NCBI GenBank assembly: GCA_017991675.1
Contig: JAGOQB010000006.1
Span: 143,841 to 207,840, forward strand
DNA from: Phenylobacterium sp.
GTDB lineage: Bacteria; Pseudomonadota; Alphaproteobacteria; Caulobacterales; Caulobacteraceae
Length of the DNA stretch: 64,000 nt
Reading direction: 5' to 3'
Shown here: positions 43,469 to 55,788 of the stretch, piece after piece
Layout of the letters: each line of letters starts with the position of its first letter
How positions within the stretch are numbered: the first letter of the stretch is position 1
Translations under genes and position numbers: made by a program
The notes under the pieces: model-generated
Seen by the model: the letters and a program-made list of their open reading frames with translations, nothing else
What the model was told of the DNA's origin: nothing
Databases searched by the model: none

Positions 43469-44838
43469 CCGCCCGCCAGCGCCGTGACATAGGCGTCGCG
43501 CCAGGCCGACACGTCGGTCCGCCGCAGGTCGTCCATCAGCGCGCTCCAGCGGTCGACCCGCTCGGCCCGCTCCATGGCCAGGCCGCGCACGATGGCCTCG
43601 GCCACCTCTTCGCGGTTGAACGGGTTGACGATCAGCGCCTGGCCCATCTGCTCGCTGGCCCCGGCGAACTGCGACAGCACCAGCACGCCCGGGTCGGACG
43701 GATCCTGGGCGGCGACATACTCCTTGGCGACCAGGTTCATCCCGTCCCGCAACGGGGTCACCAGGCCGATCTTGGCCGCGCGATAGACCCCGGCCAGCTC
43801 GTCGCGGCGATAGCCTCGGTTCACATAGCGGATCGGCACCCAGTCGACGGTCGCGAAGGCACCGTTGATCCGCCCGGTCACCGCGTCCAGCCGCGCGCGG
43901 ATCTCCTGATAGGCGTCGACCTCCTCGCGGCTCGGCGTCGCGATCTGCAGCAGGAACACCTGCTCGCGCAGCTCCTCGTGGTCGGTCAGCACCTGCTCAT
44001 AGGCCAGGAACCGCTCCTCCAGCCCCTTGGAGTAGTCCAGGCGATCCACCCCGACGATCATCGCCCGGCCGTTGAGGCTGGCCTGCATCCGCTCGAACTC
44101 GGCCTTAGCGACCTCGCCGGACGCGGCCGCCTCGAAGCTCTCCACGTCCAGCCCGATCGGAAACGCCCCGACCCGCGCCGAACGCCCGAAGGCATGGGCC
44201 ACGCCCTGCTCGTCGACCCGGCCGCCGGCCTCGGAGATCACATAGTCGCGGAAGGCGCTGGCCGAGTCTTCGGTCTGGAACCCCAGCAGATCATAAGCGA
44301 ACAGCGCCTCCACCAGCGCCTCGTGGTCCGGCAGGGTCAGCAGCAGCCGCCGCGCCGGCCAGGGAATGTGCAGGAAGAAGCCGATGCGGTTGCGCACCCC
44401 GCGCCGCCGCAGTTCCTGGGCCAGCGGGATCAGGTGATAGTCGTGGATCCAGATCAGGTCGTCTGGGCCGATCAGCGGCGTCAGCGCATCGGCGAAGCGC
44501 GCATTGACCCGCCCATAGCCCTCGCTGAACGAGCGCTCATAGGCGCTGAGGTCGACCCGGTAGTGGAACAGCGGCCACAGCGTGCGGTTGGCGTAGCCGT
44601 TGTAGTATTCCTGGCGGTCCTGTTCCTCCAGATCCACCGTCGCCACGGTGACGCCGCCGACCTTCTGGACGGCGATCTGGCCCGAATACTCCTCGACCGT
44701 CTGGCCGCTCCAGCCGAACCAGACGCCGCTGTGCTCGCGCAACGCCGCCGCCAGCGCCATGGCCAGGCCGCCGACCGCCCCCTCGCCGCCGTCGCCGGGC
44801 GGCTGCACCCGATTGGACACTACGATCAGACGACTCAT
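43465..44838 (-). CDS. otsA: Trehalose-6-phosphate synthase
   Basis: A 457-residue GT20 glycosyltransferase making trehalose 6-phosphate from UDP-glucose and glucose 6-phosphate, for osmotic and stress protection. Conserved parts are VVSNRVQPPGDG with the following GGL, FGWSG, YHLIPLAQELR with IWIHDYH, FFLHIPWPA, GVDRLDYSKGLEERF, and LRDGMNLVAKEYVAAQ. The ATG chosen is three codons inside the longest frame and matches the family start. No otsB phosphatase is adjacent. Confidence 0.95.
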   Translation of the reverse strand: MSRLIVVSNRVQPPGDGGEGAVGGLAMALAAALREHSGVWFGWSGQTVEEYSGQIAVQKVGGVTVATVDLEEQDRQEYYNGYANRTLWPLFHYRVDLSAYERSFSEGYGRVNARFADALTPLIGPDDLIWIHDYHLIPLAQELRRRGVRNRIGFFLHIPWPARRLLLTLPDHEALVEALFAYDLLGFQTEDSASAFRDYVISEAGGRVDEQGVAHAFGRSARVGAFPIGLDVESFEAAASGEVAKAEFERMQASLNGRAMIVGVDRLDYSKGLEERFLAYEQVLTDHEELREQVFLLQIATPSREEVDAYQEIRARLDAVTGRINGAFATVDWVPIRYVNRGYRRDELAGVYRAAKIGLVTPLRDGMNLVAKEYVAAQDPSDPGVLVLSQFAGASEQMGQALIVNPFNREEVAEAIVRGLAMERAERVDRWSALMDDLRRTDVSAWRDAYVTALAGG

Positions 44839-45212
44839 CGCGCGCACCCCGCCGCTTTTCGGGCACGCCCGGGTATAGTTTTCAATTCTACAAACAGTAT
44901 CTGAGACTTTCCTTGGCCGCAGTCAGAACATCTGACACACAACGCTCGAACGGATCAGATCGAAGCACGCACCCCGACCACTCGCCCGTGTCGACACCGG
45001 GACGATACTGCGAACAACTCGCGATATTCCTGTAACACATCTCAGAGGCGCGTCGCCCAGCCTCACGCAACCGTGACCTTGCGCAATTAGACCAGCGACA
45101 CCCGGTCACATGCTGCGTCGCCGCGCGAGTCTCCATATGGGTCCGCAGGGGCGAAGCCGTGCCCGGCGTCCCACGCCGATCAGCCGCCATTCGAAGAGGA
45201 AACGAACGACGC
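44839..45212. other. Gene-free gap of 374 bases
   Basis: I see no supported gene, hairpin terminator or clear promoter here. It is less GC-rich than its surroundings in 44880-45120 and probably holds the divergent promoters of otsA and the M23 peptidase gene. Confidence 0.5.
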
Positions 45213-45911
45213 ATGCTCCGCGCCACGACGACGCCTGCCGCCGACAAGCTCCAGATCTGGATGACCCAGACCTGGCTGACCCTGGGCGCCGCCGTTCTCG
45301 CCGCGGGCTTCCTCCAGGCCGGGGCCCACGCCGCCGCCCGCGCCAACTTCACCAGCGCCCACGGGGTCAAGCCGTTGGCCCTGGCGCTTGAACCCGTCGC
45401 CCCGCCGGCGAACGGCGAGAAGGTTCTGGCCTGGCAGGGCAAGGACGTCGACGGCGACGGCGCGGCCGACTTCGTCAACCCGACCGGTCATGCCCCGCGC
45501 ACCCACGACGCCTACGGCTTCGGGGCGTTCGGCGCCTCTCGCGACGGCGGCGCGCGCCAGCACGAGGGCGTCGACTTCATCGCCCAGGCCGGCCAGCCGG
45601 TCGCCGCCCCGATCTCCGGCTACGTCACTAAGATCGGCATGGCCTACGCCGACGACAAACACCTGAAGTTCGTCGAGATCACCAATCCGGCGATCAGCTA
45701 CGTGGCGCGGGTGTTCTACATCAATCCCAGCGTCGCCGAGGGCGACGTGGTCCGTCTGGGCCAGGACATCGGCGTAGCCCACGGCCTGCAGGCCCGCTAT
45801 CCGGGCGGCATGACCGACCACGTCCACCTGGAGCTGATGGGCCCCGATCGCCAACGGATGGACGCCGCCGCCGTCCTGACCGAGCGCTACGTCACTCGCT
45901 TCGGCGCCTAA
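45213..45911 (+). CDS. Exported M23-family metallopeptidase with a DxDxDG loop
   Basis: A 232-residue protein. The hydrophobic segment at about 20-41 is a signal peptide or anchor. The M23 (LytM) domain has the zinc ligands in HEGVD (His117, Asp121) and HVH (His203, His205), so it likely cuts peptide bridges in peptidoglycan. Unusually, DVDGDGAAD (78-86) before the catalytic domain resembles a calcium-binding loop of dockerin or EF-hand type. The ATG at 45213 is the nearest start to the hydrophobic segment. Confidence 0.85.
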   Translation: MLRATTTPAADKLQIWMTQTWLTLGAAVLAAGFLQAGAHAAARANFTSAHGVKPLALALEPVAPPANGEKVLAWQGKDVDGDGAADFVNPTGHAPRTHDAYGFGAFGASRDGGARQHEGVDFIAQAGQPVAAPISGYVTKIGMAYADDKHLKFVEITNPAISYVARVFYINPSVAEGDVVRLGQDIGVAHGLQARYPGGMTDHVHLELMGPDRQRMDAAAVLTERYVTRFGA

Positions 45912-45916
45912 AACAA

Positions 45917-45942
45917 AAGGCCCGGGCTTTCACCCGGGCCTT
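45917..45942. terminator. Bidirectional intrinsic terminator
   Basis: AAGGCCCGGG, loop CTTTCA, CCCGGGCCTT: a perfect 10-base stem between the convergent M23 and ilvC genes, with A-rich bases on the left side serving as a T run for ilvC. Confidence 0.9.
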
Positions 45943-45968
45943 CCGATGTTCCGCTGTGCTCAGCGCCC

Positions 45969-47082
<1,114 letters not shown>

Positions 47083-47193
47083 GGGAAGCTCGCGGCGATG
47101 CGGCGTTTCGGCGGAAAAACTGAATGCGCGCGCACGCCCTTGAACCGAAACCGCCGCTGTCGGACATAGGCTATCCAGATTGGAGGGCGATGA

Positions 47194-47748
47194 ATGGCGG
47201 CGACACCCAAGGACGTGGTCGGCTTCTGGACGGCGGCCGGCCCCCAGAAGTGGTTCGCCAAGAGCACCAAGTTCGACGAGGCGATCGCGCTCCGTTTCGA
47301 GCCCGTGCACCATGCCGCCGCCCGCGGCGAATACGACGGCTGGATGGCCTCAGCCGAGGGATCGCTGGCGCTGCTGCTGCTGCTCGACCAGTTCCCGCGC
47401 AACCTCTACCGCGGCTCGGGCCACGCCTTCGCCACCGATCCCAAGGCGCGCCACGTCGCCCGCAACGCCCTCGTCTCGGGCCACGACCGCGCGACCGAGG
47501 CGGGCCTGCGCCAGTTCTTCTACCTGCCTCTCGAGCACTCCGAGGACCTCGCCGACCAGGACGAGGCGGTGCGCCTGTTCACCCGGCTGAAGGACGACGC
47601 CGGCGATGCTGAATCGCTGCGCTGGGCCGACCTGCACCGCGAGATCATCGTTCGGTTCGGCCGCTTCCCCCACCGCAACGCCTGCCTGGGGCGGGTCAGC
47701 ACGACTGAGGAGCTGGCCTTCCTGAGCGACGGGGGCTTTGCGGGTTAG
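47194..47748 (+). CDS. DUF924 family protein
   Basis: A 184-residue, mostly helical soluble protein of the DUF924 family (tetratricopeptide-like fold). Typical segments are VVGFWTAAGPQKWF, LALLLLLDQFPRNLYRGSGHAFATDPKAR, FFYLPLEHSEDLADQ and RFGRFPHRNACLGR. The function of the family is unknown. It converges with a small exported-protein gene, overlapping by four bases. Confidence 0.92.
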   Translation: MAATPKDVVGFWTAAGPQKWFAKSTKFDEAIALRFEPVHHAAARGEYDGWMASAEGSLALLLLLDQFPRNLYRGSGHAFATDPKARHVARNALVSGHDRATEAGLRQFFYLPLEHSEDLADQDEAVRLFTRLKDDAGDAESLRWADLHREIIVRFGRFPHRNACLGRVSTTEELAFLSDGGFAG

Positions 47749-48032
47749 GGACCGACGTTGGGGGCGATCGCCGAGTTGGTCTGGATGTCGGACACCGCCT
47801 TGCGGGCCTCGTCACGCCGGGCCCTCGCCTGCGACGGGGTCATGCAGACCTTCTTGGAAAACCGGCTGCCGGTTTCCGCCTCGTACTTGCAGACGAGCTT
47901 TTCTTCCTTGGCGCCGGCCTTGACCGGGGCGGCGACCGGCGGCGGAGCAGCCGGCGTCGCGACCGGCGGCGGCGCTTCGGTGGAAGCGGTGGACGCCGCA
48001 AGAATGGCCGCGAAGGCGAGCGAAACGAACAT
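47745..48032 (-). CDS. Small exported hypothetical protein
   Basis: A 95-residue precursor with a signal peptide (MFVSLAFAAILAASTAS), a Pro/Ala linker (about 20-40) and a basic C-terminal part with two Cys (LVCKYEAETGSRFSKKVC) that likely form a disulfide. The CKYExxTGSRxxxKxC pattern recurs in small exported proteins of related bacteria, but I know of no function. The chosen ATG starts the signal peptide. Confidence 0.75.
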   Translation of the reverse strand: MFVSLAFAAILAASTASTEAPPPVATPAAPPPVAAPVKAGAKEEKLVCKYEAETGSRFSKKVCMTPSQARARRDEARKAVSDIQTNSAIAPNVGP

Positions 48033-48205
48033 TGAAGCAGTCCTGAAGGCGGCGCGCCGAATTCGAGCGCAACCATGGAGATCGTTCCCACAATCTGCGC
48101 TATCTAGGATTTGCCGTCTAGCTGTGGACGAACCGTCCATTGGGGCGTTCACGCCAAGGCCGAATCACCACCGAATCACGCCGTAAGCAGCCAGCGGTCC
48201 GCCTG

Positions 48206-49057
48206 ATGAACGCACACGTCGCCATCGCCGAAGCCGCCGCCGATCACCCCGAGCGGCAGTATCTCGACCTGCTCCAGGACATCCTGGACAACGGCGTCCA
48301 GCGCGGCGACCGCACGGGCACCGGCACGCTCGGCGTCTTCGGCCGCCAGATGCGCTTCGACCTGGCCAAGGGCTTTCCGCTCCTCACCACCAAGAAGCTG
48401 CACCGCAAGTCGATCATCCTGGAACTGCTCTGGTTCCTGCGCGGCGACACCAACGTGAAGTGGCTGCAGGACCGCGGCGTCAGCATCTGGGACGAATGGG
48501 CCGACGCCGATGGCGAACTGGGGCCCGTCTACGGCAAGCAGTGGCGCTCGTGGACCGCGCCGGACGGCCGGGTGATCGACCAGATCGCGGGTGTCGTCGA
48601 GGGGCTGAAGACCATGCCCAACTCGCGCCGCCACATCGTCTCGGCCTGGAACCCGGCCGAGGTCGACGACATGGCGCTGCCGCCCTGCCACTGCCTGTTC
48701 CAGTTCTTCGTGGCGCCAGATGGCAAAGGGGGCGGAAAGCTCTCCTGCCAGCTCTACCAGCGCTCGGCCGACGTGTTCCTGGGCGTGCCGTTCAACATCG
48801 CCTCCTACGCCCTGCTGACCATGATGGTCGCCAAGGTGACCGGCCTGCAGCCCGGCGAGTTCGTGCACACCCTGGGCGATGCGCACCTCTATCTGAACCA
48901 CCTCGACCAGGCCCGCGAGCAGCTCGCCCGCCAGCCTCTGCCGCTGCCGGTCATGGAGATCGCCGACAAGCGCGACCTCTTCGCCTTCGAGTTCGAGGAC
49001 TTCAAGCTCCGCGGCTACAAGGCCCACGACAAGATCGAAGCCCCGATCGCGGTCTAA
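48206..49057 (+). CDS. thyA: Thymidylate synthase
   Basis: A 283-residue enzyme that methylates dUMP to dTMP with methylene-tetrahydrofolate. The catalytic Cys161 is in [10 protein letters not shown]. Further marks are [37 protein letters not shown], the phosphate-binding [12 protein letters not shown] and FNIASYALL. The ATG at 48206 is the family start. The reaction yields dihydrofolate, which the nearby folA product recycles. Confidence 0.96.
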   Translation: MNAHVAIAEAAADHPERQYLDLLQDILDNGVQRGDRTGTGTLGVFGRQMRFDLAKGFPLLTTKKLHRKSIILELLWFLRGDTNVKWLQDRGVSIWDEWADADGELGPVYGKQWRSWTAPDGRVIDQIAGVVEGLKTMPNSRRHIVSAWNPAEVDDMALPPCHCLFQFFVAPDGKGGGKLSCQLYQRSADVFLGVPFNIASYALLTMMVAKVTGLQPGEFVHTLGDAHLYLNHLDQAREQLARQPLPLPVMEIADKRDLFAFEFEDFKLRGYKAHDKIEAPIAV

Positions 49058-49157
49058 CCTTACAAACTTGCGAGTTCGCCGACCGCGGGCTGAGGGCCCT
49101 GCGGTGTCTGCTCTCCTCGTCCGGAACGATCCGGCCGACATTCTCTAGGAGAGCACC

Positions 49158-49379
49158 ATGCGCCATCTCATCGCCCCCGCCGCCATCGCTCTGAGCCTGA
49201 TCGCCGGCTCGGCCGCGTTCGCCGCCACCCCGGCGCCCGCCGCTCCGGCCAAGACCGCCATGGCCGCCAAGCCGACCCCGGCCGCCAAGAAGGCCGAGTG
49301 CGAAAAGGCCTGGAACAGCCAGAAGACGCACACCGGCGACAAGGCCGCCTTCGTGAAGGCCTGCGTCGCCAAGGGGTGA
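49158..49379 (+). CDS. Small exported protein, PsiF-like
   Basis: A 73-residue precursor with a signal peptide ending FAATP (about 22), an Ala/Lys/Pro linker and a C-terminal motif with two Cys (ECEKAWNSQKTHTGDKAAFVKACVAKG). The spacing recalls the PsiF repeat found in phosphate-starvation-inducible small periplasmic proteins. The match is short, so the family is tentative. A good ribosome site (AGGAG) precedes it. Confidence 0.7.
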   Translation: MRHLIAPAAIALSLIAGSAAFAATPAPAAPAKTAMAAKPTPAAKKAECEKAWNSQKTHTGDKAAFVKACVAKG

Positions 49380-49498
49380 TCCCCAGCTCCCCTATTTGTG
49401 CGTTGGTCGGGCGGCCGGTCTCCCGCGGCCGCCCGACCGTCTTGGAGCCCCGTGAAATCCGCGCCATCCTCGCCGCCGAGCAATTCGGAGCGCCGCCC

Positions 49499-50182
49499 AT
49501 GAGCCGCCGCATCCTGCTGGTCGAGGACGACGCCGAAACGGCCGACTACATCCTCAAGGGCCTGCGCGAGGAGGGCTACACGGCCGAGCACGTCGCCGAC
49601 GGCCGCGACGGCTTCTACGCCGCCAGCGGCGAGGGCTTCGACGCCATCGTCATGGATCGCATGGTTCCGGGCATGGACGGGCTCAGCGTCATCAAGGCGC
49701 TGCGGGCCGCCTCCATTTCCACGCCGATCATCATCCTCTCGGCGCTCAGCCATCTGGACGAGCGGGTCAAGGGCCTGCGGGCGGGCGGCGACGACTATCT
49801 GACCAAGCCGTTTGGCTATTCCGAGCTGTCGGCGCGGCTGGAGAACCTGATGCGCCGCCGCGCCGGGCCGGAGGTCGAGACCAAGCTGGTCTGCGGCGAC
49901 CTGTCGATCGACCTCTTGTCGCGCCGGGTCAGTCGCGAGGGGCGCACGCTCGACCTGCTGCCGCGCGAATTCAAGCTGCTCGAGTACCTGATGCGGCACA
50001 AGGATCGGGTCGTCACCCGCACCATGCTGCTCGAACAGGTCTGGGACTACCGGTTCGACCCGCACACCAGCGTCGTCGACACCCACATCAGCCGCCTGCG
50101 CAAGAAGATCGACGAGGGGTTCGCCCAGCCGCTGCTGCACACCCTGCGCGGGACGGGCTACCGCCTGTCGCAGGAGCCGTGA
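49499..50182 (+). CDS. OmpR/PhoB-family response regulator
   Basis: A 227-residue regulator: a receiver domain with phospho-acceptor Asp53 (AIVMDRMVPGMDG) and the Lys in YLTKPFGYSE, then a winged-helix DNA-binding domain (LLPREFKLLEYLMRHKDRVVTR; VVDTHISRLRKKID; TLRGTGYRL). The ATG at 49499 is the true start; the frame runs upstream through non-coding sequence. It overlaps its cognate kinase gene by four bases (GTGA). Confidence 0.95.
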   Translation: MSRRILLVEDDAETADYILKGLREEGYTAEHVADGRDGFYAASGEGFDAIVMDRMVPGMDGLSVIKALRAASISTPIIILSALSHLDERVKGLRAGGDDYLTKPFGYSELSARLENLMRRRAGPEVETKLVCGDLSIDLLSRRVSREGRTLDLLPREFKLLEYLMRHKDRVVTRTMLLEQVWDYRFDPHTSVVDTHISRLRKKIDEGFAQPLLHTLRGTGYRLSQEP

Positions 50183-51575
50183 GGCCGCCAGGCTCGCGCC
50201 TGCGCCCAGGGGCGGTGTTCTTCGTCCTGCTGGCGGTGGCGCTCTCGGCCCTGGCGGTCGGCCTGCTGACGATCGACCGGGTCGGCGAGGCGATCATCGG
50301 CAAGCGCCAGCGCGAGGTCGCCGAGGCCGCGCGCGACTACTTCGTCGCCTTCGCCCACGAGGAAGGCCTGGCGCCGCTGGCCCGGGCCCTCGACCTGCGC
50401 GAGAAGACCGATCCGGGCGGCGCCTTCCGCTATGCGCTCTACGACGCGGGCGGGCGGCTGCTCGGCGGGGCGCGGCTGGAGGCGGCTCAGCAGCTGCCCG
50501 CCGCTGGCGCGGCCAAGCTGGACATCGTCGCGGACGGGCGCGGCTCGCCCTGGCGGGTGTTGGTCCAGCCGCTGTCGATGGGCGGCTCCCTGGTGGTCTA
50601 CGAGGACATCGGCGAGCGCGTCGCCTTCCGCAGGGCCCTGCTGGCCAGCGCCGCGGCGGCGCTCCTGGCGGCGGTCGGCGCGGTGCTGCTGGCGGCGATC
50701 TGGTTCAACAGCCTGCTGCTGGCGCGCATGGAGACCCTGGCCGCCACCGCCGGCCGCATCGCCGACGGCGACCTCTCGGCCCGCACCGAGGTTCATCCCA
50801 AGGGCGACGTCTTCGACCGGCTGGGCCTTTCCATGAACGCCATGCTCGACCGCATCGAGGAACTGATGACCGGCATGCGCACGGTCACCGACAGCCTCGC
50901 CCACGACCTGCGCTCGCCGCTGACCCGCATGCGCGCCGACCTCTCCCGGGCCCTGGAGCCGCAGATCGGCGACGAGGACCGCCTCGACGCCATCGAGCAG
51001 GCTCACGGCGAGGCCGAGCGCGCGCTCTCGACCCTCTCGGCGCTGATGGACATCGCCCGCGCCGAGGCCGGGCTCTCGCGCGACATGATGGCCCCGCTCG
51101 ACCTCGCCGCCCTGGTCGCCGAGGTCGGCGAACTGTTCGCCCCGGTGATCGAGGACGCCGGCCAGACCTTCGTCGCGCCCGACTTGCGGCCGTCCCTGAT
51201 CGTCCAGGGCCATGAGCTGATCCTGCGCCAGGCGGTCGGCAACCTGCTGCACAACGCCGCCCACCATGCCGGCGAGGGCGCGGTCGTCCGCCTGGCCCTC
51301 GAAGAGACGCCCGGCCTGATCCGCATCGTGGTCAGCGACAGCGGCCCCGGCATCGCGCCCGAGCACCGCGGCCGGGTGCGCGAGCGGTTCGTGCGGCTGG
51401 ACGCGGCCCGTTCGAAGCCGGGCGGCGGCCTGGGTCTCGCCATCGCCGCGGCCTGCGCCAAGCTGCATGGCGGCAGCCTGGAGCTGGAGGACGCCCACCC
51501 CGGCCTGCGGGCGGTGATCGGCCTGGCCGACAATCGGCGGGGTCGCCCGTCCCCGGACTCTGCTATGACCGGGAC

Positions 51576-51579
<4 letters not shown>
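50179..51579 (+). CDS. Sensor histidine kinase with HAMP domain
   Basis: A 466-residue membrane kinase with a GTG start inside the regulator's stop region. There are two membrane helices (about 11-31 and 154-178) around a periplasmic domain of roughly 120 residues. HAMP (RMETLAATAGRIADGDLSAR), HisKA with His242 (DSLAHDLRSPLTRMRADL) and an ATPase domain (NLLHNAAHHA; DSGPGIAP; GGGLGLAIAAACAKLHGG) follow. It pairs with the response regulator just upstream. Its 3' end overlaps folA by four bases. Confidence 0.94.
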
Positions 51580-52094
<515 letters not shown>

Positions 52095-52157
52095 TCGGTC
52101 ATAGTCGCGGCCTCAACGCCACCGCTGCGAGTGGCGAGCCACGGAGGGACCGCGACC

Positions 52158-53069
52158 ATGGACATGCAGCTTGTCGCCGAGGGCTTCGAATTCCCCGAAG
52201 GCCCGATCGCCATGAACGACGGCTCGGTGATCCTCACCGAGATCAAGGCCCAGCGCCTCACCCGCGTCTATCCCGACGGGCGCAAGGAGACGGTCGTCGA
52301 GACCGGCGGCGGCCCGAACGGCGCGGCCATCGGCCCTGACGGGGCGATCTACATCACCAATAACGGCGGCTCATTCACCTGGCCCCAGCAGGACGGCCTG
52401 ACCATTCCGGGCCCGACCCCCGACAGTCACAAGGGCGGCTACATCCAACGCTTCGACCTCGCCACCGGCGAGCTGAAGACGCTCTATGACGCCTGCGACG
52501 GCCGCCCCTTCGTCGGCCCCAACGACCTGGTGTTCGACAAGCAGGGCGGCTTCTGGTTCTCCGACCACGGCGCCAGCACGGCCGATGGCCGCCGCTTCGG
52601 GGCCCTCTACTACGCCAAGATCGACGGCAGCCATGTCAGCCGCCAGCGCGACCACCTGATCGCCCCGAACGGCGTCGGCCTGTCGCCGGACGAAAAGACC
52701 GTCTATCTCGCCGACACCCAGCTCGGCCGGCTCTGGGCCTTCGACGTCGTCGAGCCCGGCGTGCTCGCCCCGCCGGTGGGCTTCGCCGCGGGCCGCTCGG
52801 TGTGCAACCTGCCCGGCGTGCAGTTCCTCGACAGCCTGGCGGTCGAGGCCTCCGGCAAGGTCTGCGTGGCCACCATTCTCAACGGCGGGATCACCGCCTT
52901 CGACCCGAACGGCAGCGTCGAGCACTTCCCGGTGCCCGACTTCATCACCACCAACATCTGCTTCGGCGGCCCGGACATGAAGACGGCGTGGATCACCGCC
53001 TCCTCGACCGGCAAGCTCTACAAGACCACCTGGCCGCGCCCGGGTCTGAAGCTGAACTTCAACGCTTGA
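52158..53069 (+). CDS. SMP-30/gluconolactonase family protein
   Basis: A 303-residue six-bladed beta-propeller. The conserved metal-site Glu is in GFEFPEGPI near the N-terminus. Other family texts are GPNGAAIGPDGAIYITNNGG, FVGPNDLVFDKQGGFWFSDHG (Asn and Asp ligands) and LIAPNGVGLSPDEKTVYLADT. These enzymes open sugar lactones or related esters with a divalent metal. No sugar operon is nearby, so the substrate stays open. Confidence 0.9.
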   Translation: MDMQLVAEGFEFPEGPIAMNDGSVILTEIKAQRLTRVYPDGRKETVVETGGGPNGAAIGPDGAIYITNNGGSFTWPQQDGLTIPGPTPDSHKGGYIQRFDLATGELKTLYDACDGRPFVGPNDLVFDKQGGFWFSDHGASTADGRRFGALYYAKIDGSHVSRQRDHLIAPNGVGLSPDEKTVYLADTQLGRLWAFDVVEPGVLAPPVGFAAGRSVCNLPGVQFLDSLAVEASGKVCVATILNGGITAFDPNGSVEHFPVPDFITTNICFGGPDMKTAWITASSTGKLYKTTWPRPGLKLNFNA

Positions 53070-53074
53070 AATAG

Positions 53075-53191
53075 TTCCTCCCCCGCTGGGGAAGGTGGAT
53101 CGGCGCATCGCGCCGAGACGGAGGGGGTCTGCTGAGTCCGCAGCCCCCTCAGCCCGCCTACGGCGGACAGCTCCCCCAGCGGGGGAGCAAT
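53075..53191. repeat. Structured palindromic repeat, copy 2
   Basis: Same layout and orientation as copy 1 at 3801-3907: outer arms CTCCCCCGCTGGGGaAG and CTCCCCCAGCGGGGGAG, a TCGGCGC/GCGCCGA hairpin, a GAGGGGG/CCCCCTC stem holding CTGC/GCAG, and a CCGCC/GGCGG hairpin. Bases differ from copy 1 on both sides of the stems so pairing is kept. It also lies between convergent genes. Confidence 0.85.
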
Positions 53192-53201
53192 TGGCGGCGC
53201 C

Positions 53202-54302
<1,101 letters not shown>

Positions 54303-54348
54303 GGTCGCTCCGGTTTCAAACAGGTGTTCGCTGGTTCCGGATTTACGC

Positions 54349-54360
54349 ACGACCGGTCGT
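54349..54360. promoter_or_regulatory. Perfect palindrome between OYE and P450 genes
   Basis: ACGACCGGTCGT is a 12-base perfect palindrome, 47 bases upstream of the OYE start and 112 bases upstream of the P450 start. The sequence type (ACGACCGGTCGT-like) is common for TetR-family operators. No TetR gene lies in the window. Confidence 0.55.
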
Positions 54361-54471
54361 TTTGTCAGTTCAGTTTTTCTGTTGCACGCCAGCAACTTCC
54401 CCTGAAGCCATTCCGGCGCCATTGTCAGGTGAACAGCGGTCACTCAAAGGCCGGACCTCGGAGGAAATGTA

Positions 54472-55749
54472 ATGAGCGACGGCGCCGTCGATCTTAAGTC
54501 TGAAGCTCGGGCCAAGGCCTACGCCCTGCCGCTCGACGAGTTCAATGTGGCCGATGCGGAGCTGTTCCGCTCCGACACCATGTGGCCCTACTTCGAACGC
54601 CTCCGGAAGGAGGACCCGGTCCACTACCACAAGGAAGGCCTGCACGAGGACGGCCCCTACTGGTCGGTGACCAAGTACAACGACATCATGGCGATCGACA
54701 CCAATCACGAGGTGTTCTCGTCGGAGCCGTCGATCACGATCTTCGACCCGAAGGAGGATTTCACCCTCCCGATGTTCATTGCGATGGACCCGCCCAAGCA
54801 CGACGTCCAGCGCAAGACCGTCAGCCCGATCGTCTCGCCGGCCAGCCTGCACACGCTTGAGCCGCTGATCCGCGAGCGCATTCAGCGCACGCTCGACAGC
54901 CTGCCGATCGGCGAGGAGTTCGACTGGGTCGACAAGGTCTCGATCGAACTGACCACCCAGATGCTGGCCACCCTGTTCGACTTCCCGTGGGACGATCGCC
55001 GCAAGCTGACCCGCTGGTCGGACGTGGCCACCGCCGGCCCGGAGTCGGGCCTGTTCAGCTCCGAGGATCCGGAGATCGTCGAGCAGGAACGCAAGATGGA
55101 GCTGTTCGAGTGCGTGGACTACTTCACGCGCCTCTGGAACGAACGCATCAACGCGCCGCCGAAGGGCGACCTGATCTCGATGCTCGCCCATGGCGAGGCC
55201 ACGCGGAACATGGACCGCATGGAGTACCTCGGGAACCTGATCCTGCTGATCGTCGGCGGCAATGACACCACCCGCAACACCATGACCGGCTCGGTCCTGG
55301 CGCTGCACCAGAACCCCGACCAGAAGAAGAAGCTTTACGACAACCCGTCGCTGATCCCGTCGATGGTGTCGGAAACCATCCGCTGGCAGACGCCGCTGGC
55401 CCACATGCGCCGCACCCTGACCCAGGACTTCGAGTTCCAGGGCAAGCAGATGAAAAAGGGCGACAAGGTCATCATGTGGTACGTCTCGGGCAACCGCGAC
55501 GACGAGGTGATCGACAATCCGAACGCCTACATCATCGATCGCGAACGGCCCCGGAACCACATGTCGTTCGGCTTCGGCATCCACCGCTGCGTGGGCAACC
55601 GTCTGGCCGAACTGCAGCTCAAGATCCTCTGGGAAGAGATCCTCCAACGCTTCCCGTCGATCGAGGTTGTCGAGGAGCCCAAGCGCGTCCCGTCGTCCTT
55701 CGTGAAGGGCTACGAGCACCTGAAGGTGGTCATCCCGACCCGCTACTAG
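54472..55749 (+). CDS. Cytochrome P450, CYP153 type (terminal alkane hydroxylase)
   Basis: A 425-residue bacterial P450. The heme-binding Cys373 lies in [17 protein letters not shown], the I-helix oxygen motif is GGNDTTRN, and the ExxR helix is SETIRWQTP. Long stretches agree with what I recall of CYP153A alkane hydroxylases ([40 protein letters not shown]). These oxidise medium-chain alkanes or fatty acids at the terminal carbon with ferredoxin and its reductase, neither of which is adjacent. The start follows a GGAGG ribosome site. Confidence 0.92.
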   Translation: MSDGAVDLKSEARAKAYALPLDEFNVADAELFRSDTMWPYFERLRKEDPVHYHKEGLHEDGPYWSVTKYNDIMAIDTNHEVFSSEPSITIFDPKEDFTLPMFIAMDPPKHDVQRKTVSPIVSPASLHTLEPLIRERIQRTLDSLPIGEEFDWVDKVSIELTTQMLATLFDFPWDDRRKLTRWSDVATAGPESGLFSSEDPEIVEQERKMELFECVDYFTRLWNERINAPPKGDLISMLAHGEATRNMDRMEYLGNLILLIVGGNDTTRNTMTGSVLALHQNPDQKKKLYDNPSLIPSMVSETIRWQTPLAHMRRTLTQDFEFQGKQMKKGDKVIMWYVSGNRDDEVIDNPNAYIIDRERPRNHMSFGFGIHRCVGNRLAELQLKILWEEILQRFPSIEVVEEPKRVPSSFVKGYEHLKVVIPTRY

Positions 55750-55757
55750 CCGTATCA

Positions 55758-55784
55758 GAGGGGCCGGAAACGGCCCCTCGCCTT
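55758..55784 (+). terminator. Intrinsic terminator after the P450 gene
   Basis: GAGGGGCCG, loop GAAA, CGGCCCCTC, then GCCTTTT. The perfect nine-base stem lies between the P450 gene and the convergent porin gene. Confidence 0.9.
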
Positions 55785-55788
55785 TTGC

